Source: Primulina eburnea
Lineage: Eukaryota > Streptophyta > Magnoliopsida > Lamiales > Gesneriaceae
Direction: 5' to 3'
Assembly (NCBI RefSeq): GCF_022965805.1
Contig: NC_133116.1
Span: 6,964,601 to 7,028,600 of the forward strand
Length of the DNA stretch: 64,000 nt
The notes under the pieces are model-generated. The model was not told the DNA's origin. It did not search any database and was given only the letters and a program-made list of their open reading frames with translations. This document shows, piece after piece, positions 24,944 to 36,815 of this stretch (its first letter is position 1; each line of letters starts with the position of its first letter). Both the position numbers and the translations under genes were made by a program.

Positions 24944-26066
24944 TCAACGAAATTGAGCTCCGGCGAACGTCTGGCCGAACGACCAGCTACGGGGGACGAC
25001 GTTGTTAGAGACGATAGTGCGGCCATCGCTCGTGGTGACCTTAAAAGATAAGCTTTGGCCGTTGAGATAGTTGTTGTTTTGCCAATTCTGACCCCAGTTT
25101 CTCGACATGGGCTGCCATCTGGTCCGAGACCCTTTGATGGAAACCGCGTGGACATCACCGGCACCACCGACGTTAGTTACGAGTACTAGGTTGAAGTAGG
25201 CGTGGCCATTAATGGTGAACCTTATACCTCCCTTTCTATTGCAGGCTACCCTACAAGACAACAATAGTGGATACAAAGTTAATTTTACCATCGAGAATGT
25301 GTGGGAAACATTAACTGTGTAGGCACATGGGAGCATTAAATATGGTGTCCGGGAAGAAAAATAGAATTTACCACAAGCCCACGAATTTATTTAAAATACT
25401 CTTTAAACTATACATGATATATCAAAATTGGAAAAAAAATCAAGAATATTGGGCAAAATATAAACACAAACTAGGATGAATGAAGTGAGTGGAGTGTCCA
25501 AATTACCTTCTGTAGGAAACAGGGACAATCCCAGATCTATACTGAGCAATGTGTTGGAAAACAGGCTGGGACAGATCAAAGTGGTGGCGAGGAGGGTTGC
25601 ACCAGCCCCCTGCATCATTCGGCAAGGCGTTGTTTGGCGGGCAAAAATTAGTGGCCGTGACCACAATCGATCCAGGCAAGCACCACTGTTTCGCATTAAC
25701 ACACCGAATCTCGAAACACGAGCCGCAGCTTAGTCCGTTGTTGAACAGGGCTGTGCTTAACGCTGCTGTGTTTGTGCCATACCCCTGGCTGTAAAGATTT
25801 CCATATCCACAAGCCCCACCTGTTCAAAGATTCCATAAAAGCGAAAAATGGGGTCAGCCGAACACACCTAGAACTTGTTACATATTTACTTTGGCCGAAA
25901 ATGGTAAAGATTGAAATTTTATTGGTTATTTGTGAATACCCATCGTTCCGGAGGCGTCGCTTCCTCCATAGAAGGTTGCATGAGCATTAATCCAACTTCC
26001 ACCGTACCCGTTGATACGAGGCACCATTGCTAGAACACCCACCAAGAAAAGTCCCACAAAATCCAT
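24944..26066 (-). CDS. Alpha-expansin (EXPA), cell-wall loosening protein
   Basis: Three exons on the minus strand: 26066-25940, 25819-25507 and 25250-24944. They give 747 nt and 248 residues, the usual size. Residues 1-20 are a signal peptide, so the protein is secreted to the wall. Residues about 40-150 form the double-psi barrel (GH45-like) domain, with paired cysteines ([20 protein letters not shown]) and the HFD motif at 122-124. The rest is the CBM63-type domain with conserved Trp residues ([15 protein letters not shown]) and the typical end AGAQFR. Expansins loosen cellulose-hemicellulose contacts without hydrolysis during growth. Intron positions match the common alpha-expansin pattern and no key residue is missing, so the gene looks functional. 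A TATA-like element lies about 190 bp upstream of the ATG. The ATG at 26064-26066 begins the signal peptide. Confidence 0.95.
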
Positions 26067-26253
26067 TTTTACCTGCAGGAAATCGAATTTGAAGACACCC
26101 TTTTCAGCATTTTGCCTAGGATGCTGGAAAAGTTTTTCAACAAAATTAAGAAAGAAAAAAATTACCTCGGAGATTAGGACTTCAAAAAAAGAAGGGTATA
26201 CAGAGGGAGGTTAGTGAATTGTTTTGAATGTGGGGAATATGAAGAGCACGGGG

Positions 26254-26263
26254 ATTTAAATAG
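26254..26263 (-). promoter_or_regulatory. TATA-like element of the expansin gene
   Basis: The minus strand reads CTATTTAAAT about 190 bp upstream of the start codon, in a locally GC-richer stretch. This is a plausible TATA position if the 5' leader is about 150 bases. Confidence 0.45.
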
Positions 26264-26266
26264 AGA

Positions 26267-29200
26267 CTCGAGGGTGGAGCACTAAGACTTCACTTTACCT
26301 TTGGCATTTTGTTCACATATATTTATTTTTCCAAATCTTGAATTAACATTTATATATATATATATATATGATTTAATCACCCTCTGGAAGTTCCCATGTG
26401 CATGTTTGATTTTTTTAAAAAGTAAAAATTTGTGTTCCTATTACTACAATGCTACTATTTTGCGATATGAAATTGAATGACAAAATAGGAGGTAGGCGGC
26501 AGGAATTTGATTCTTTACTAGCAACCCTTTTACTTTCTCTACGTAGAAGATGATTTTTCCCTCTTTTTCTGTTTTATTGTCCCCTTTCTTTTTCTCACAT
26601 TTCCGCCCCATCTTTTAGACTGCAAATGCAATCTTTAGGCGGACTTATCAGCGCATTAGTCTCTTAATCAAAATCATTGGTCCATGTGGAATACAATTAA
26701 GATCAAAATAGATACTCAACGAACTACTCGGAATCCGACTCATTTTTCCTTTCTCGGAAATAGACAAAGCACGGTAGGACAAGAATGGTCGAACCCACTA
26801 GGGCCGAGCAGCCGAATTGCAAGTGCCTTGACTCGAACTCAAATTAAATATGACGGTGAATAAAAGCTCACTCGTCATATAAATCTCTCGACAAATCTTC
26901 TATAATAAGATCATACCATATTCCTTATTGGAGGTAACTTACTCTGCTTAGAGTTCTCCTTTCCATATTCTATAAATATCAAGTATCACCTTTCATTAAT
27001 TCATTCACTTAATGTTTTACGCAAGCAATAATATATTTGTAATGCCTAAGTTTATGGAGGTCTAGTCAAGCCTTATAGACTAAGCATAGTTAGGAGAAAG
27101 ATGAGCTTATTTGGTGACATATTGCCTTTTCTCCTCACTCGCTTCTTTTGGAGTCATAAAACTAACATAAGGTATATGAATTAGCAATTGTGAAAACCTT
27201 AAAATCTATTTATATTCCTAAAGTATTGATATAGATTTTTATTCTAAGTATAGTCTTCATGCATTATATTAATTATGCGGCATCATGGCATTTTAAAATT
27301 GGCCAATCCATTGACCAATTATTCATTATGGTTGGTCGATATATTGTACAAATGGAACTTTTTAAATTTTATCTTGATATTTAAAATGGAAAAATGAAAG
27401 GTCCCATGTGCATAACTTAAAGAAGTAAGTCTAGTATCAATCCGATTTATACATGTATTGAAAAGCAATACTTTTAACATAAAAGTAATATTTTTTTTCA
27501 TGAAATAGGTTGAATCAGAGATTTGTTTCATAAAATTGATTTGTGAAACGATCTCACAAAAGTATTTGTGTGCTTGAAAACACATGCTAATGAATCCTTG
27601 TTTTATATTTTTTGAAACTTATCAATAATTAATAAATGTAGAAAAATGTTCGAAGTACTCATTTCGATTTTCGGTGTCATGGTGCGATCGTAAAATGATC
27701 ATATCATCATAATCCAAACACACATGCAAGAAATTTTATAAAGACCGTAAATTTGAAAACTAACAAAAATGATCATACTTAGATAACATATTTAAATAAT
27801 TATAAAAACATATTTAATTAAAGTTCTAAAATATGTGCATAAAATTACTATTCATATGAACGGGTCCTTCTGTAACCGCGCATAAATTTTGACCAAACAC
27901 ACAAGCAAAAATATAAAATAGTTGTTACTGATGCCATTTCAAGAAATTTTTCCCAACTGGCCCATATTAATTATATTTTTATTATGAAGATTCCTAATTG
28001 GATTTGAATTGAAAAAGTATCTCCTTTGGGGTGGTGTGTGTATATAGGTTGATTCGATGCTGGGTGTGGGCACTGCCCCCACACCATATCAAGGGCCAGG
28101 ATTTCATTTTATGGGGGGGGAACTAAAAAAAAAAATTGGGCCCTTGGATGCACCCCTGCAGGCACTGCTATTCCGTGTATATATATACATATATCACAAA
28201 AATTTTTGTTCGACGGTCTAACGAGTCAAATTTATGAGACAAATATTCTATTTAGGTCAAGGTGACACATAATACTGATACATGTTAATTAAATATATGC
28301 GAGATTGAATTTTTCTATCATAGGTTTGGATTATTTCTTCCTTTGATGAAATCATAGTCAATAAATAATCGATAGGTGATGCTAATTTCCATATATAAAA
28401 TATAAAAAAAGTCACATGATCGAATGATATCGAGATATAGGGAGAATTACCGCAAGTAGAAATAGACTAACATGGTGAGATTTTTAAATCAGGAAATGAA
28501 AAGAAAAGGAATTCCCTCATTAATTACAAAGAATATGGGCATATGAAAAGTACGACTGTGAACGAAACCAAGCTTTCCCTTTTATTAAGAAAATGCAGTA
28601 CAGTATGATAGGGGGCACATGGGTCGAGAACCATTGCGATCGAGTAAAATAAGTACAATTTTTAAGTGCCAACCTTATCAATTTTTAATATAAAAATCCC
28701 ATTTGTTCACTTAGAAATTAACTCACACACAAAAAAAAAAAAGGATATATCATGAATCTCAAAATAGATGTGTTACAATAAATTATTGAAAGCATTTAAT
28801 TATATGCAATTTTTATTGATTTTTTTTTTATAAAGATTTCTCTATTTTTTTTCAAAAAATAAAATCAAATGTGAACTTGAAAACATAAACTTCAATTATT
28901 ACTTGCATTTATTATATCAATTCCCTTAATAGTTCAAATTTGGATTTAATTCATTTTTATATCAATATAAATGTAATTTATGAATTATATTTTTTATTCA
29001 AATTGAAACTGAACTCTATTGTAAACATAAACTACTTTTAAGTTTTTTCAATGATATTTTCTACCTACATATATGGAAATAATAGAGATTTCAGGTTAAA
29101 ATGTATTGTCCAATATCAAGAGATTATTAATTTTTTCCATATATTTTATTTTTATTTATTTAGGGGTGTTATTTATATTATTTTAATTTTATAGTGTTCA

Positions 29201-29606
29201 CAAGTATATGGAATAATCAAATCGTACGTCTTGGAATAAGTGAAACACACACACACACACATATATCTTCACTATTAATATAATCACCTACCATATTAAA
29301 TATTTGCAAAAATAACAAATAAATACTTAGTTAAATGTGAAATCTTTTTCATTTTTTTTTAAAATTTAAATTTAAATTTAAATTTGATGTTACTTGAAAA
29401 TTTAAATTACATTTAAGTACATGTATTTATATCATTCTATTTAATTTCGATCATGGTTTTGAGTTGTTTGTTACTTTTATATATTTAGTTTTTATTACTC
29501 TATATCACACTAAATAAAATATAAATTTTTAATATAATATTAGGTTTTTCAACTTCTTAAAAGAATGTTGTTAATTTTCGGTATATTAAATGTTCATAAA
29601 CTGTTG

Positions 29607-29643
<37 letters not shown>

Positions 29644-29984
29644 GTATCATAATAGAACTTTAATATATGTATCTCAATAGAAATTTAATACAAATATTTT
29701 ATACATGTCCAAAAAATAGTTAAATTTTTAATAAATGATAAAAAATTTGAAAATTGGAAAAATATTTATTTATTGTTTAAAATTTTGATAAACAAAATAA
29801 TATACGATTTTTATATTTTTCTTAATAATAGTTTCACTTAAACAAGATAAATAAATCAATTTAATGACAGAATTTTTTTATCATCATTTAAGTTTTATCT
29901 CAAATATACATAAATATTTGATATAACAACTTTTTTATAATAATATTTAAAATTTAAATATATTCATTATATTATATATTTGCT
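26267..29984. other. Intergenic region, AT-rich, decayed repeats
   Basis: No gene is supported. About 26690-27060 has LTR-like character (a CCATATTCTATAAATATCAAG core-promoter-like stretch), but no ends were found. About 27410-27575 is a decayed relative of the 182-bp MITE (CATAAAAGTAATATTTTTT, GAAACGATCTCACAAAAG). An (AT)n run lies at about 26350-26370 and an (ATT)n run at 29607-29643. Confidence 0.45.
29607..29643. repeat. (TTA)n microsatellite
   Basis: About twelve TTA/ATT units. Confidence 0.9.
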
Positions 29985-30350
29985 CATCGCAAGTTGCTAA
30001 CACATGATCGACTTGGGTTTGTTGAAGACAAACATTGCGTGCTTTGCCAGGAATTCGAGAAATCGAAAACACACCTATACTTCAAGTGCAGGGATCTTGA
30101 AATTGATTGGGATGGTGTGCGGCAGTGGCTAGGCATGAAGAAGATTATAGGTACCCCAACATAGATTCTGAAAGCTTTTCGACAGACGTACGTAGGGAAG
30201 TCTACAGTGAATAGAATGAGAGCCACGACTCTTGTATCGACAATTTACCATGTCTGGAATTTGCGAAACAAAGTAATGTTTGAAGCTGAAAAACCACAGG
30301 TTGAAGAAATACTAAGAAAGATTCAGATTCATACTTACAGATGTTTACAT
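29985..30350 (+). pseudogene. LINE (non-LTR retrotransposon) fragment, zf-RVT region
   Basis: The frame reads HRKLLTHDRLGFVEDKHCVL, then CQEFEKSKTHLYFKCRD, a CxxC...HxxxxC pattern typical of the zinc-binding domain found downstream of plant LINE reverse transcriptases. It continues with YHVWNLRNKVMFE, also typical of the LINE C-terminus. One stop (TAG, 30162-30164) interrupts it. The reverse transcriptase and endonuclease are absent, so this is a truncated, inactive 3' piece. It ends abruptly where LTR-like DNA begins. Confidence 0.7.
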
Positions 30351-31110
30351 TTTTCATCTAGTTTGTTTTCTAGTTGGACATAAGTAGATTGCAGTGTTTC
30401 GATTTTATGCGTGATGCGATCCAGGCGAAATAGATGAGCAGGGTCGGGTGCTCCACCGGATCGAATCAAGTATTTGTAGTGTTGTTTAGGAAAATGAACA
30501 AGGTATATGGCTTCAATCTTGACCTGCAAACAAGAAGATGAACTCGTGAATGGGCGCCGGAGGGGTGTCCGACGTGACCACTCCGATGCTTAAATCAGCA
30601 GGCAAAGAAGAAATTAAGCAATATATATGCGAATATATGTGAACAATACTTTTAGTTCAAAGAGTCTCTCTCTTAAATGAATTTAATACCTGCTATTTAT
30701 AGGGGAGGAATGGGTAGTTTCCTCGATTTCCGTGACATCTACTAAGTCGGTTTACCTTCCTAGCTTCTGATGACTTCTCGGACACTCCAAGCCCAAGTTG
30801 CTCTGGCAGATTAGATGGCATGTAATGATTATACTCAAGTGTGGCTCACTTGTCGAGGTAACGCTATTTTCGAGGTTGCCAAAGTGGATATGCAACTGGA
30901 AAACACTACCCGGTCAGGAGAGAAGCACCCGACCAACTCTATGAGAGCCCGGGTAAATAATAAAGAATTGCGTACAACACCAATCCATCCGGGAAGAGGA
31001 GTTATACCATCCGGGAAGAGGAGTTATACCCGGATACTCCTGAAATCGACCCTGACTATGACCCGGATCCTACTAGGGGTATCAATGCGTATCACCTAAA
31101 GATGCCTAGT
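30351..31110 (-). mobile_element. LTR-like retrotransposon fragment (probably part of a solo LTR)
   Basis: The base composition rises. On the minus strand a TATAAATA (30694-30701) is followed by GC-rich leader-like DNA (ACTCCGATGCTTAAATCAGC read on the plus strand at about 30578-30597) and a short open frame with a coiled-coil-like end (30529-30335). A 22-bp unit, ATCCGGGAAGAGGAGTTATACC-like, is repeated in tandem at about 30987-31032. No TG...CA ends or target duplication were found, so the class is inferred. Confidence 0.4.
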
Positions 31111-31929
31111 TTACTTGTATTTGTAACTCTTTTTACCTCTTTTAATGGAATGACTTCATTAAAAAAAGATTAAGTTAAAACACAACGACGACAATTTTTT
31201 TGTTGAGTATCTCACATTGGTTGTAATAAGTATTTGATAGTTGTATGTATAGACTTGAAAATCTCAACATTTGGACCCATCGATTCCAAGAGCGATATTC
31301 ATAATAAGCGAGTCGATCCTGGGATTATGAAAAGGTTTCAATAAATCATAGTTAACGTGACATCATAATCATATATAAGAGAAAAATCGTGTAACCTAGG
31401 ATACGAGGCGTTGTTTGTCTTATTTTGGTGATAAATTTAGTGACAACTCGCACAGTTAGCAGTGTGCCTTCGAAAAGATAGGGTCCAACACCGGATATTC
31501 AGCAGAGGACCTCACATGCTCTCTCTTTGTCTTTGGATCTTAGTGCGTATTTTTCGACTGATTCTGTCGTTTCTTTTTACTCTTTTTGTTCCGTTTTAAA
31601 TTTATAGAAAGATCAAAGTAAATTTTGAATAAAAGAGAATAGGGTTTAAGCTGCTTTTATGGTGTCATTAATACGTCAATGTTGCGTCACTATCGACTGT
31701 GTCCATTTTGGATTCTATGTATGTTTACAGAGTTCTTCTTTGTAATTTTCATTCGCTGATAATTGGTCATTCTGCTACTGAAGAATCAAGGGAAATAATC
31801 AATAATTAGATTTGTTGACTCGTGAAAGCAAAGCCAAGTTTTATAGTAACAGAATCAATAAAGTAGATTTGGTTTCTGTCTAATAATAATAATAAAATTG
31901 GTTAAATGGGATCTGAGTACTAATATTAG
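31111..31929. other. Intergenic, nothing recognised
   Basis: No gene or clear repeat is seen. Confidence 0.4.
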
Positions 31930-32111
31930 GAGTAAGTCTCGTGTGAGACGGTCTCATGAATTTTTATCTGTGAGATGAGTCAACCATACTGATATTCACA
32001 ATAAAAAGTAATACTCTTAGCATAAAAATAATATTTTTTCATAGATGACCTAAATAAGAGATCCGTCTCACAAAATAAGACCCGTGAGACCATCTCACAC
32101 AAGTTTTTGTA
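31930..32111 (-). mobile_element. 182-bp MITE (GTGAGACGG family), copy C
   Basis: It begins GAGTAAGTCTCGTGTGAGAC and ends CTCACACAAGTTTTTGTA. It is 182 bp long. The flanks TAATATTAG (31921-31929) and TGACATTAG (32112-32120) agree at 7 of 9 positions. Confidence 0.85.
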
Positions 32112-32120
32112 TGACATTAG

Positions 32121-33274
32121 AATTGTTATAAATAATTTTTAAAAATATTTTTATTTTAAATATTATTCGTAAATTTTTAGTTATTTTGCATGGCGAGTGA
32201 GGACGACATTCCATGTAACGGTGTTCATATATGAAAATAACTAAAATAGAAAAATAACATTTAAACAGAAATTCTACTATATAAATAACCAAAAAAAGAA
32301 AAAGTAGACAAAAGTATATGATGAAAAGTGAAAAGTTCCCGAATAACAAACAAATATTAAACATGAATAATTTTATTTTCTATATACATCGTACGAGCGC
32401 AGATTATTATGATATCACATTTAAAAAATTCTTGTCACGGGCTAGTTTTTACTATATTATCTTATTGCAAAACAGCATAGATATTCTCTTAGTTGTATGT
32501 CGACACTTACAATTTTATATGGACAAATATACGAAACATTCAAATACCGAATCAAATATCGTAAATGACAAAAAAAAAACCCTAATAAAAAATGATCAAT
32601 CAAAGTATCCAACAATTATGAAATAATGCCAAATGTTTTTTGATCATATTTATTTCTTGATTGAAGTTTATAATTTTTTAAAAGATATTCCATTTAATTT
32701 AAATAATTCAATCTTAAATATCACAACTCTGATTTAGCACGTTAAAGAAGTTATTTTTAAGTTAAAGTAACGATTAACGACGAGGATTATGAGTAATTTA
32801 ATGGTAATTGAGCCACTTATCATCAGGGTTTTGTACAATGCTTTATTTTGAATATTACGTGAAAGTAAATTTTACTTCAATTGAAATTTCAAGTTGAAAA
32901 TTGTTATCATTGACAATTTAATTAACGTGCAATTTTGTGAATGCCAATATGATTGCACTACTTTGGTTTAATTCGAATCACGAGAATTTCTTCAATTTCT
33001 GTTACATGGAAAAAAAATATAAAGTTGACTTCAATAATTTGAGATCTAATTAATTTGAACACGCCGTTAGCGACTTAATTATCCGTGCTAATTATTATTA
33101 CAATGCAAGAAAATGCGTTGATTAATTCGTAATGGAATTAGATACCGAATAAACAAAAATGACAGTCACTTTTTATACACAACTATTATAAAATCTTGAC
33201 TTTGTTCATTAAAAGAAATTCATTTCAGATGCATAAAATTTACCCTAAAACTTAAAATACCCATCATCTTAAAT
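32121..33274. other. Intergenic, nothing recognised
   Basis: AT-rich. Open frames at 32095-32626 on both strands are composition artefacts. Confidence 0.4.
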
Positions 33275-33283
33275 AATGTAATA

Positions 33284-33638
33284 GAGTGAGTTTCATGTGA
33301 GACCGTCTCGTGGATCATAATCTATGAGACGGGTCAACCATACCGATATTCACAATAAGGCAAAAACTTGTGTGAGACGGTCTCACGGGTCGTATTTGTG
33401 ATATGAATATCTTATTTGGATCATCCATGAAAAATTATTAATTTTTATGTTAATAGTATTATTTTTTATTGTGAATATGAGTAGGGTTGACCCGTCTCAC
33501 GGATTAAGATCCGTGAGACGGTCTCACAATAAAAAGTAATACTCTTATCATAAAAGTAATACATTTTCATGGATAACCCAAATAAGAGATCCGTCTCACA
33601 AATATGACTCGTGAGACCGTTCCCCATAAGTTTCTGGC
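33284..33638 (-). mobile_element. 182-bp-family MITE, copy D, interrupted by copy E
   Basis: The outer copy begins GAGTGAGTTTCATGTGAGAC and ends CATAAGTTTCTGGC. Its 9-bp flanks are AATGTAATA (33275-33283) and AATTTAATA (33639-33647), 8 of 9 identical. Its CACAATAAAAAGTAAT motif is split by a second copy in the opposite orientation. Confidence 0.85.
33359..33523 (+). mobile_element. Nested 182-bp-family MITE, copy E, lacking 17 terminal bases
   Basis: It starts GGCAAAAACTTGTGTGAGAC and stops at ...GTGAGACGGTC. It is flanked by an exact 9-bp duplication TCACAATAA (33350-33358 and 33524-33532) derived from outer copy D. It is 165 bp, so the last 17 bases of the standard element are missing. Confidence 0.85.
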
Positions 33639-33647
33639 AATTTAATA

Positions 33648-34246
33648 TCATATAAAGAAATAAAATATTACTAGTTGGAGAGGGAAACCCATGATTGCCG
33701 CAATCGGTGGAAGTTTTGGTCAGAAAAAAGGCAAAAAGATAGCGCAATGTTTTGTGGATTTGCATGCTCTCTTTAACTACCACATGAGCCGTTGGATGCT
33801 TTTTCGGGTCTCCACAATTAAATATCCAACCAACCATTCCAATACGGCCTCACGCTCTTCTACGATAAATTGTTTTTCCTTTTCTTTTTAATTTAATTGT
33901 CTACCAAACAATTGTTTTATATTTTCAACTATTAATTTTTTTTGAACCCTTTTGCATAACTTTATCACTTTTTGGAAAGACATTTGCACATAATATATGG
34001 GTACTACTTCATCTTGCATTAATGTAGTAGTATACCATACATTGCATTCATGTATATCTGAGCTGCCGTCCACCGGGCGGCGGTGATAACAAGAGTATCG
34101 TGAGTCCGAACACACTCTTCGTCTTAATAGACAAAATTTGTTCTCGAAGTTAAAGTATCGATGTTGATTTTGCTCCAAACATGAACGTATATAGACTATA
34201 ACTCATCTAAATTTATCCGATGGTCGTAGCGAGAGGTCGTCCTCTC

Positions 34247-34281
<35 letters not shown>

Positions 34282-34939
34282 GATTTTATCGATATTTATG
34301 TGAACATTGTTGAGATGATATCCACATATTGAGTATGAAAGAAAGCTAGAGATCATTATGATCTAATGTCAACATTTACTGCAATTCGGAGAGAGAATGC
34401 TTAAGAGAAAAGAACTAATCAACAGAAAAGTATTTCTATAAAAAAAACCAGACTTTTATTCGACAAATATCAACTTCTAACGTGCGATTTTTCCTTTTGT
34501 CTGCCATAATTTCGTTAGGCACGTTTTCTGGTTAAAATAATCGAAACTACCTCATTTATAAAGAGGCCTTATCATCTAATTTGAACGTGAATTCAAGGCT
34601 GTATCCAACACTCAATAATTAAATGAAAATAATATAATTATATACAATTTTTTTATTTCTTTATAAAATATGAGCTTATATGCCTAAGTTTTATATAGAA
34701 TTTAACAAAATTGATTAATATCCAAAATGCACATATTTATGCCGATGATTTTAGGATCTATTTGATACCAAAGTTTCAAAATTAAGATTGAATTTTGGAT
34801 CCGAGATTTAATTATAACAAATTCTCCAATTTAAGAAATACTCATATTTTGTATTTCCCACAACGATTTAATCTATGGGTTTGTTCATAAAATATTAATC
34901 TGCATAACATTGACCATACCTAAAATATGTTTGTACAAA
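33648..34939. other. Intergenic, little recognised
   Basis: No gene is supported. An (AT)n run lies at about 34250-34278. A partial copy of the small inverted-repeat family of 13945-14062 lies at about 34290-34345. Confidence 0.4.
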
Positions 34940-35123
34940 AAAAGTAAATATCTTATAAGACAATCTCACATATCTTTATCTGTAAGACAAACCAATCATG
35001 CACATATTTACAATAAAAAGTAATATTTTAACATGAAAATTAATATTTTTCATTGGTGACCAAAAAATAGAATATTTTTCTTATAAAATTGACTTATGAA
35101 AACGTCTTACATAAATTTTTGTG
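34940..35123 (-). mobile_element. Diverged 182-bp-family MITE, copy M
   Basis: This is an old copy (TAAGACAATCTCACATATCT ... CGTCTTACATAAATTTTTG). The flanks TTGTACAAA (34931-34939) and TTGTACCAA (35124-35132) agree at 8 of 9 positions. Confidence 0.7.
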
Positions 35124-35440
35124 TTGTACCAATATCAAACTTACGTTTAGACAAATTATATAATGTCAAACCAGCACATGGGCATGGTATGGTTGCGCAC
35201 ATGATTATTAATTTTGGATTCTACCAATGATAAGCGAAAAATCCCTTGTTAAAATCATGTATATATGAAGTATGAACACAATAATTTAATACCAAAGACA
35301 CAATTTTTTAAAATTGGAAGAAATAAACGAGCCCAGGGTTTGTTAGAGGCACAATTTCAGATTGTCTAAAACAATATCGTAATTCTTATTTTTTAAAAAT
35401 CAAATTCTTGAAATAATAATATTGAAATCGAGAAACTCGA

Positions 35441-35665
35441 CTTTTTTTTTAGTGACGTTGGAACCCGTAGTCGTTACCTTTCGGTGCGCAATGGGTAAAC
35501 CACTGTGCTAACATAATAGTTTGCAAACCACACTAGCCAGATAAACAATATTGTGCAAGCTCTATGTAACAAACTCGATCGAGAAGATGTTAGTAAGAAA
35601 AATCGAATTCCTGATTGGTCGTTCATTTACTCCACCAACTCAGACACTCGTTTGAGAGGAGAAAC
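35441..35665. repeat. Dispersed repeat, possibly SINE-like
   Basis: GC-richer than its surroundings, with GGAACCCGTAGTCGTTACC, GGTGCGCAATGGGTAAACCA and CCACCAACTCAGACACTCG. The wording resembles tRNA-derived dispersed repeats of dicots, but I could not identify A and B boxes or ends with confidence. Confidence 0.35.
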
Positions 35666-36097
35666 TCGATTTTTTTTTTGCATATTAGCTATGTAAAATT
35701 TGTGTGAATCTGTCACCTATAGAACATTATGTTTTGTTTCTCGATAGGTGATATAAAAAAACACACACAGACACTGGTGAAATTTGTGTGAAACATCAGT
35801 CTCGATGAAGTTCATATAAACAAGATTTACATGTCACCAATAATAATACCACCTATTTCAGAAACCCATTTGTTAGAGGTTTTTCCATTTAGTTATTATT
35901 TGGGCCTTTTTTTCAACTTCCATACAAGCAATTGAGCAAACGCCCCTTCAATTTGCATCAACTTGATTAATAAATTTGTGATTCGAAATTTAATTAGGAA
36001 AACGAGAATTTCTTTCAATAATTTCACTTATTTCATTTGAATTTATTGGATAAACTCCTATAAAAGTGCCGAGAACTTCTTGATCAGAAGGCAAAAA

Positions 36098-36279
36098 GAG
36101 TGGGTCTCATGTGAGACCGTCTAACGGATCTTAATCTGTGAGACGGGTCAACCCTACTCATATTCACAATAAAAAGTAATACTCTTAGCATAAAAAATAA
36201 TATTTTTTCATGGATAACCCAAATAAGAAATCCGTCTCATAAATACGACCCATCAAACCGTCTCACACAAGTTTTTGTC
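36098..36279 (-). mobile_element. 182-bp MITE (GTGAGACGG family), copy F
   Basis: It begins GAGTGGGTCTCATGTGAGAC and ends ACACAAGTTTTTGTC. It is 182 bp. The flanks AGGCAAAAA (36089-36097) and AGACAAAAA (36280-36288) agree at 8 of 9 positions. An (AT)n tract starts just beyond. Confidence 0.9.
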
Positions 36280-36295
36280 AGACAAAAAACAAATA

Positions 36296-36298
<3 letters not shown>

Positions 36299-36355
<57 letters not shown>
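36299..36355. repeat. (AT)n microsatellite
   Basis: A long AT run between copy F of the 182-bp MITE and the left end of the Harbinger element. Confidence 0.95.
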
Positions 36356-36356
<1 letters not shown>

Positions 36357-36669
36357 CATATTTGTTTTAGACCATCTCCAACCCACTGCACTACATTCTG
36401 CACTATATTCTGCACTACAATAGTGTAACACTAAATTCATCTCCAACCTATCTACACTACATTCTACACTAAAAAAGAATATTCTCAGAATATTCTTATA
36501 ATATTAATTTTAATTCAATAATAACTATTTATAATTTCATTACAAAATTAAACATAATAAATATAATTATATTATTTCATTATTTATTAGAAAATCGATT
36601 AATTCTTTTATATAAATAAAATAATTATTTAATGATACAAATATTTTATTTCAATATAATCATTGAAAA

Positions 36670-36671
<2 letters not shown>

Positions 36672-36746
<75 letters not shown>
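36672..36746. repeat. (AT)n microsatellite inside the Harbinger element
   Basis: A long uninterrupted AT run lying just past the 3' end of the transposase remnant. Confidence 0.95.
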
Positions 36747-36750
<4 letters not shown>

Positions 36751-36815
36751 TTAAAAAAACATTGAAAATGATACAAATATTTATTTTAAGAAATAAATAT
36801 GATACAAGCACAATA

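Noticed and set aside
33691..34178. Open frames at 33691-33891 and 33888-34178
   Set aside because: Unrelated to known families and on opposite strands. The flanking DNA is repeat-derived.
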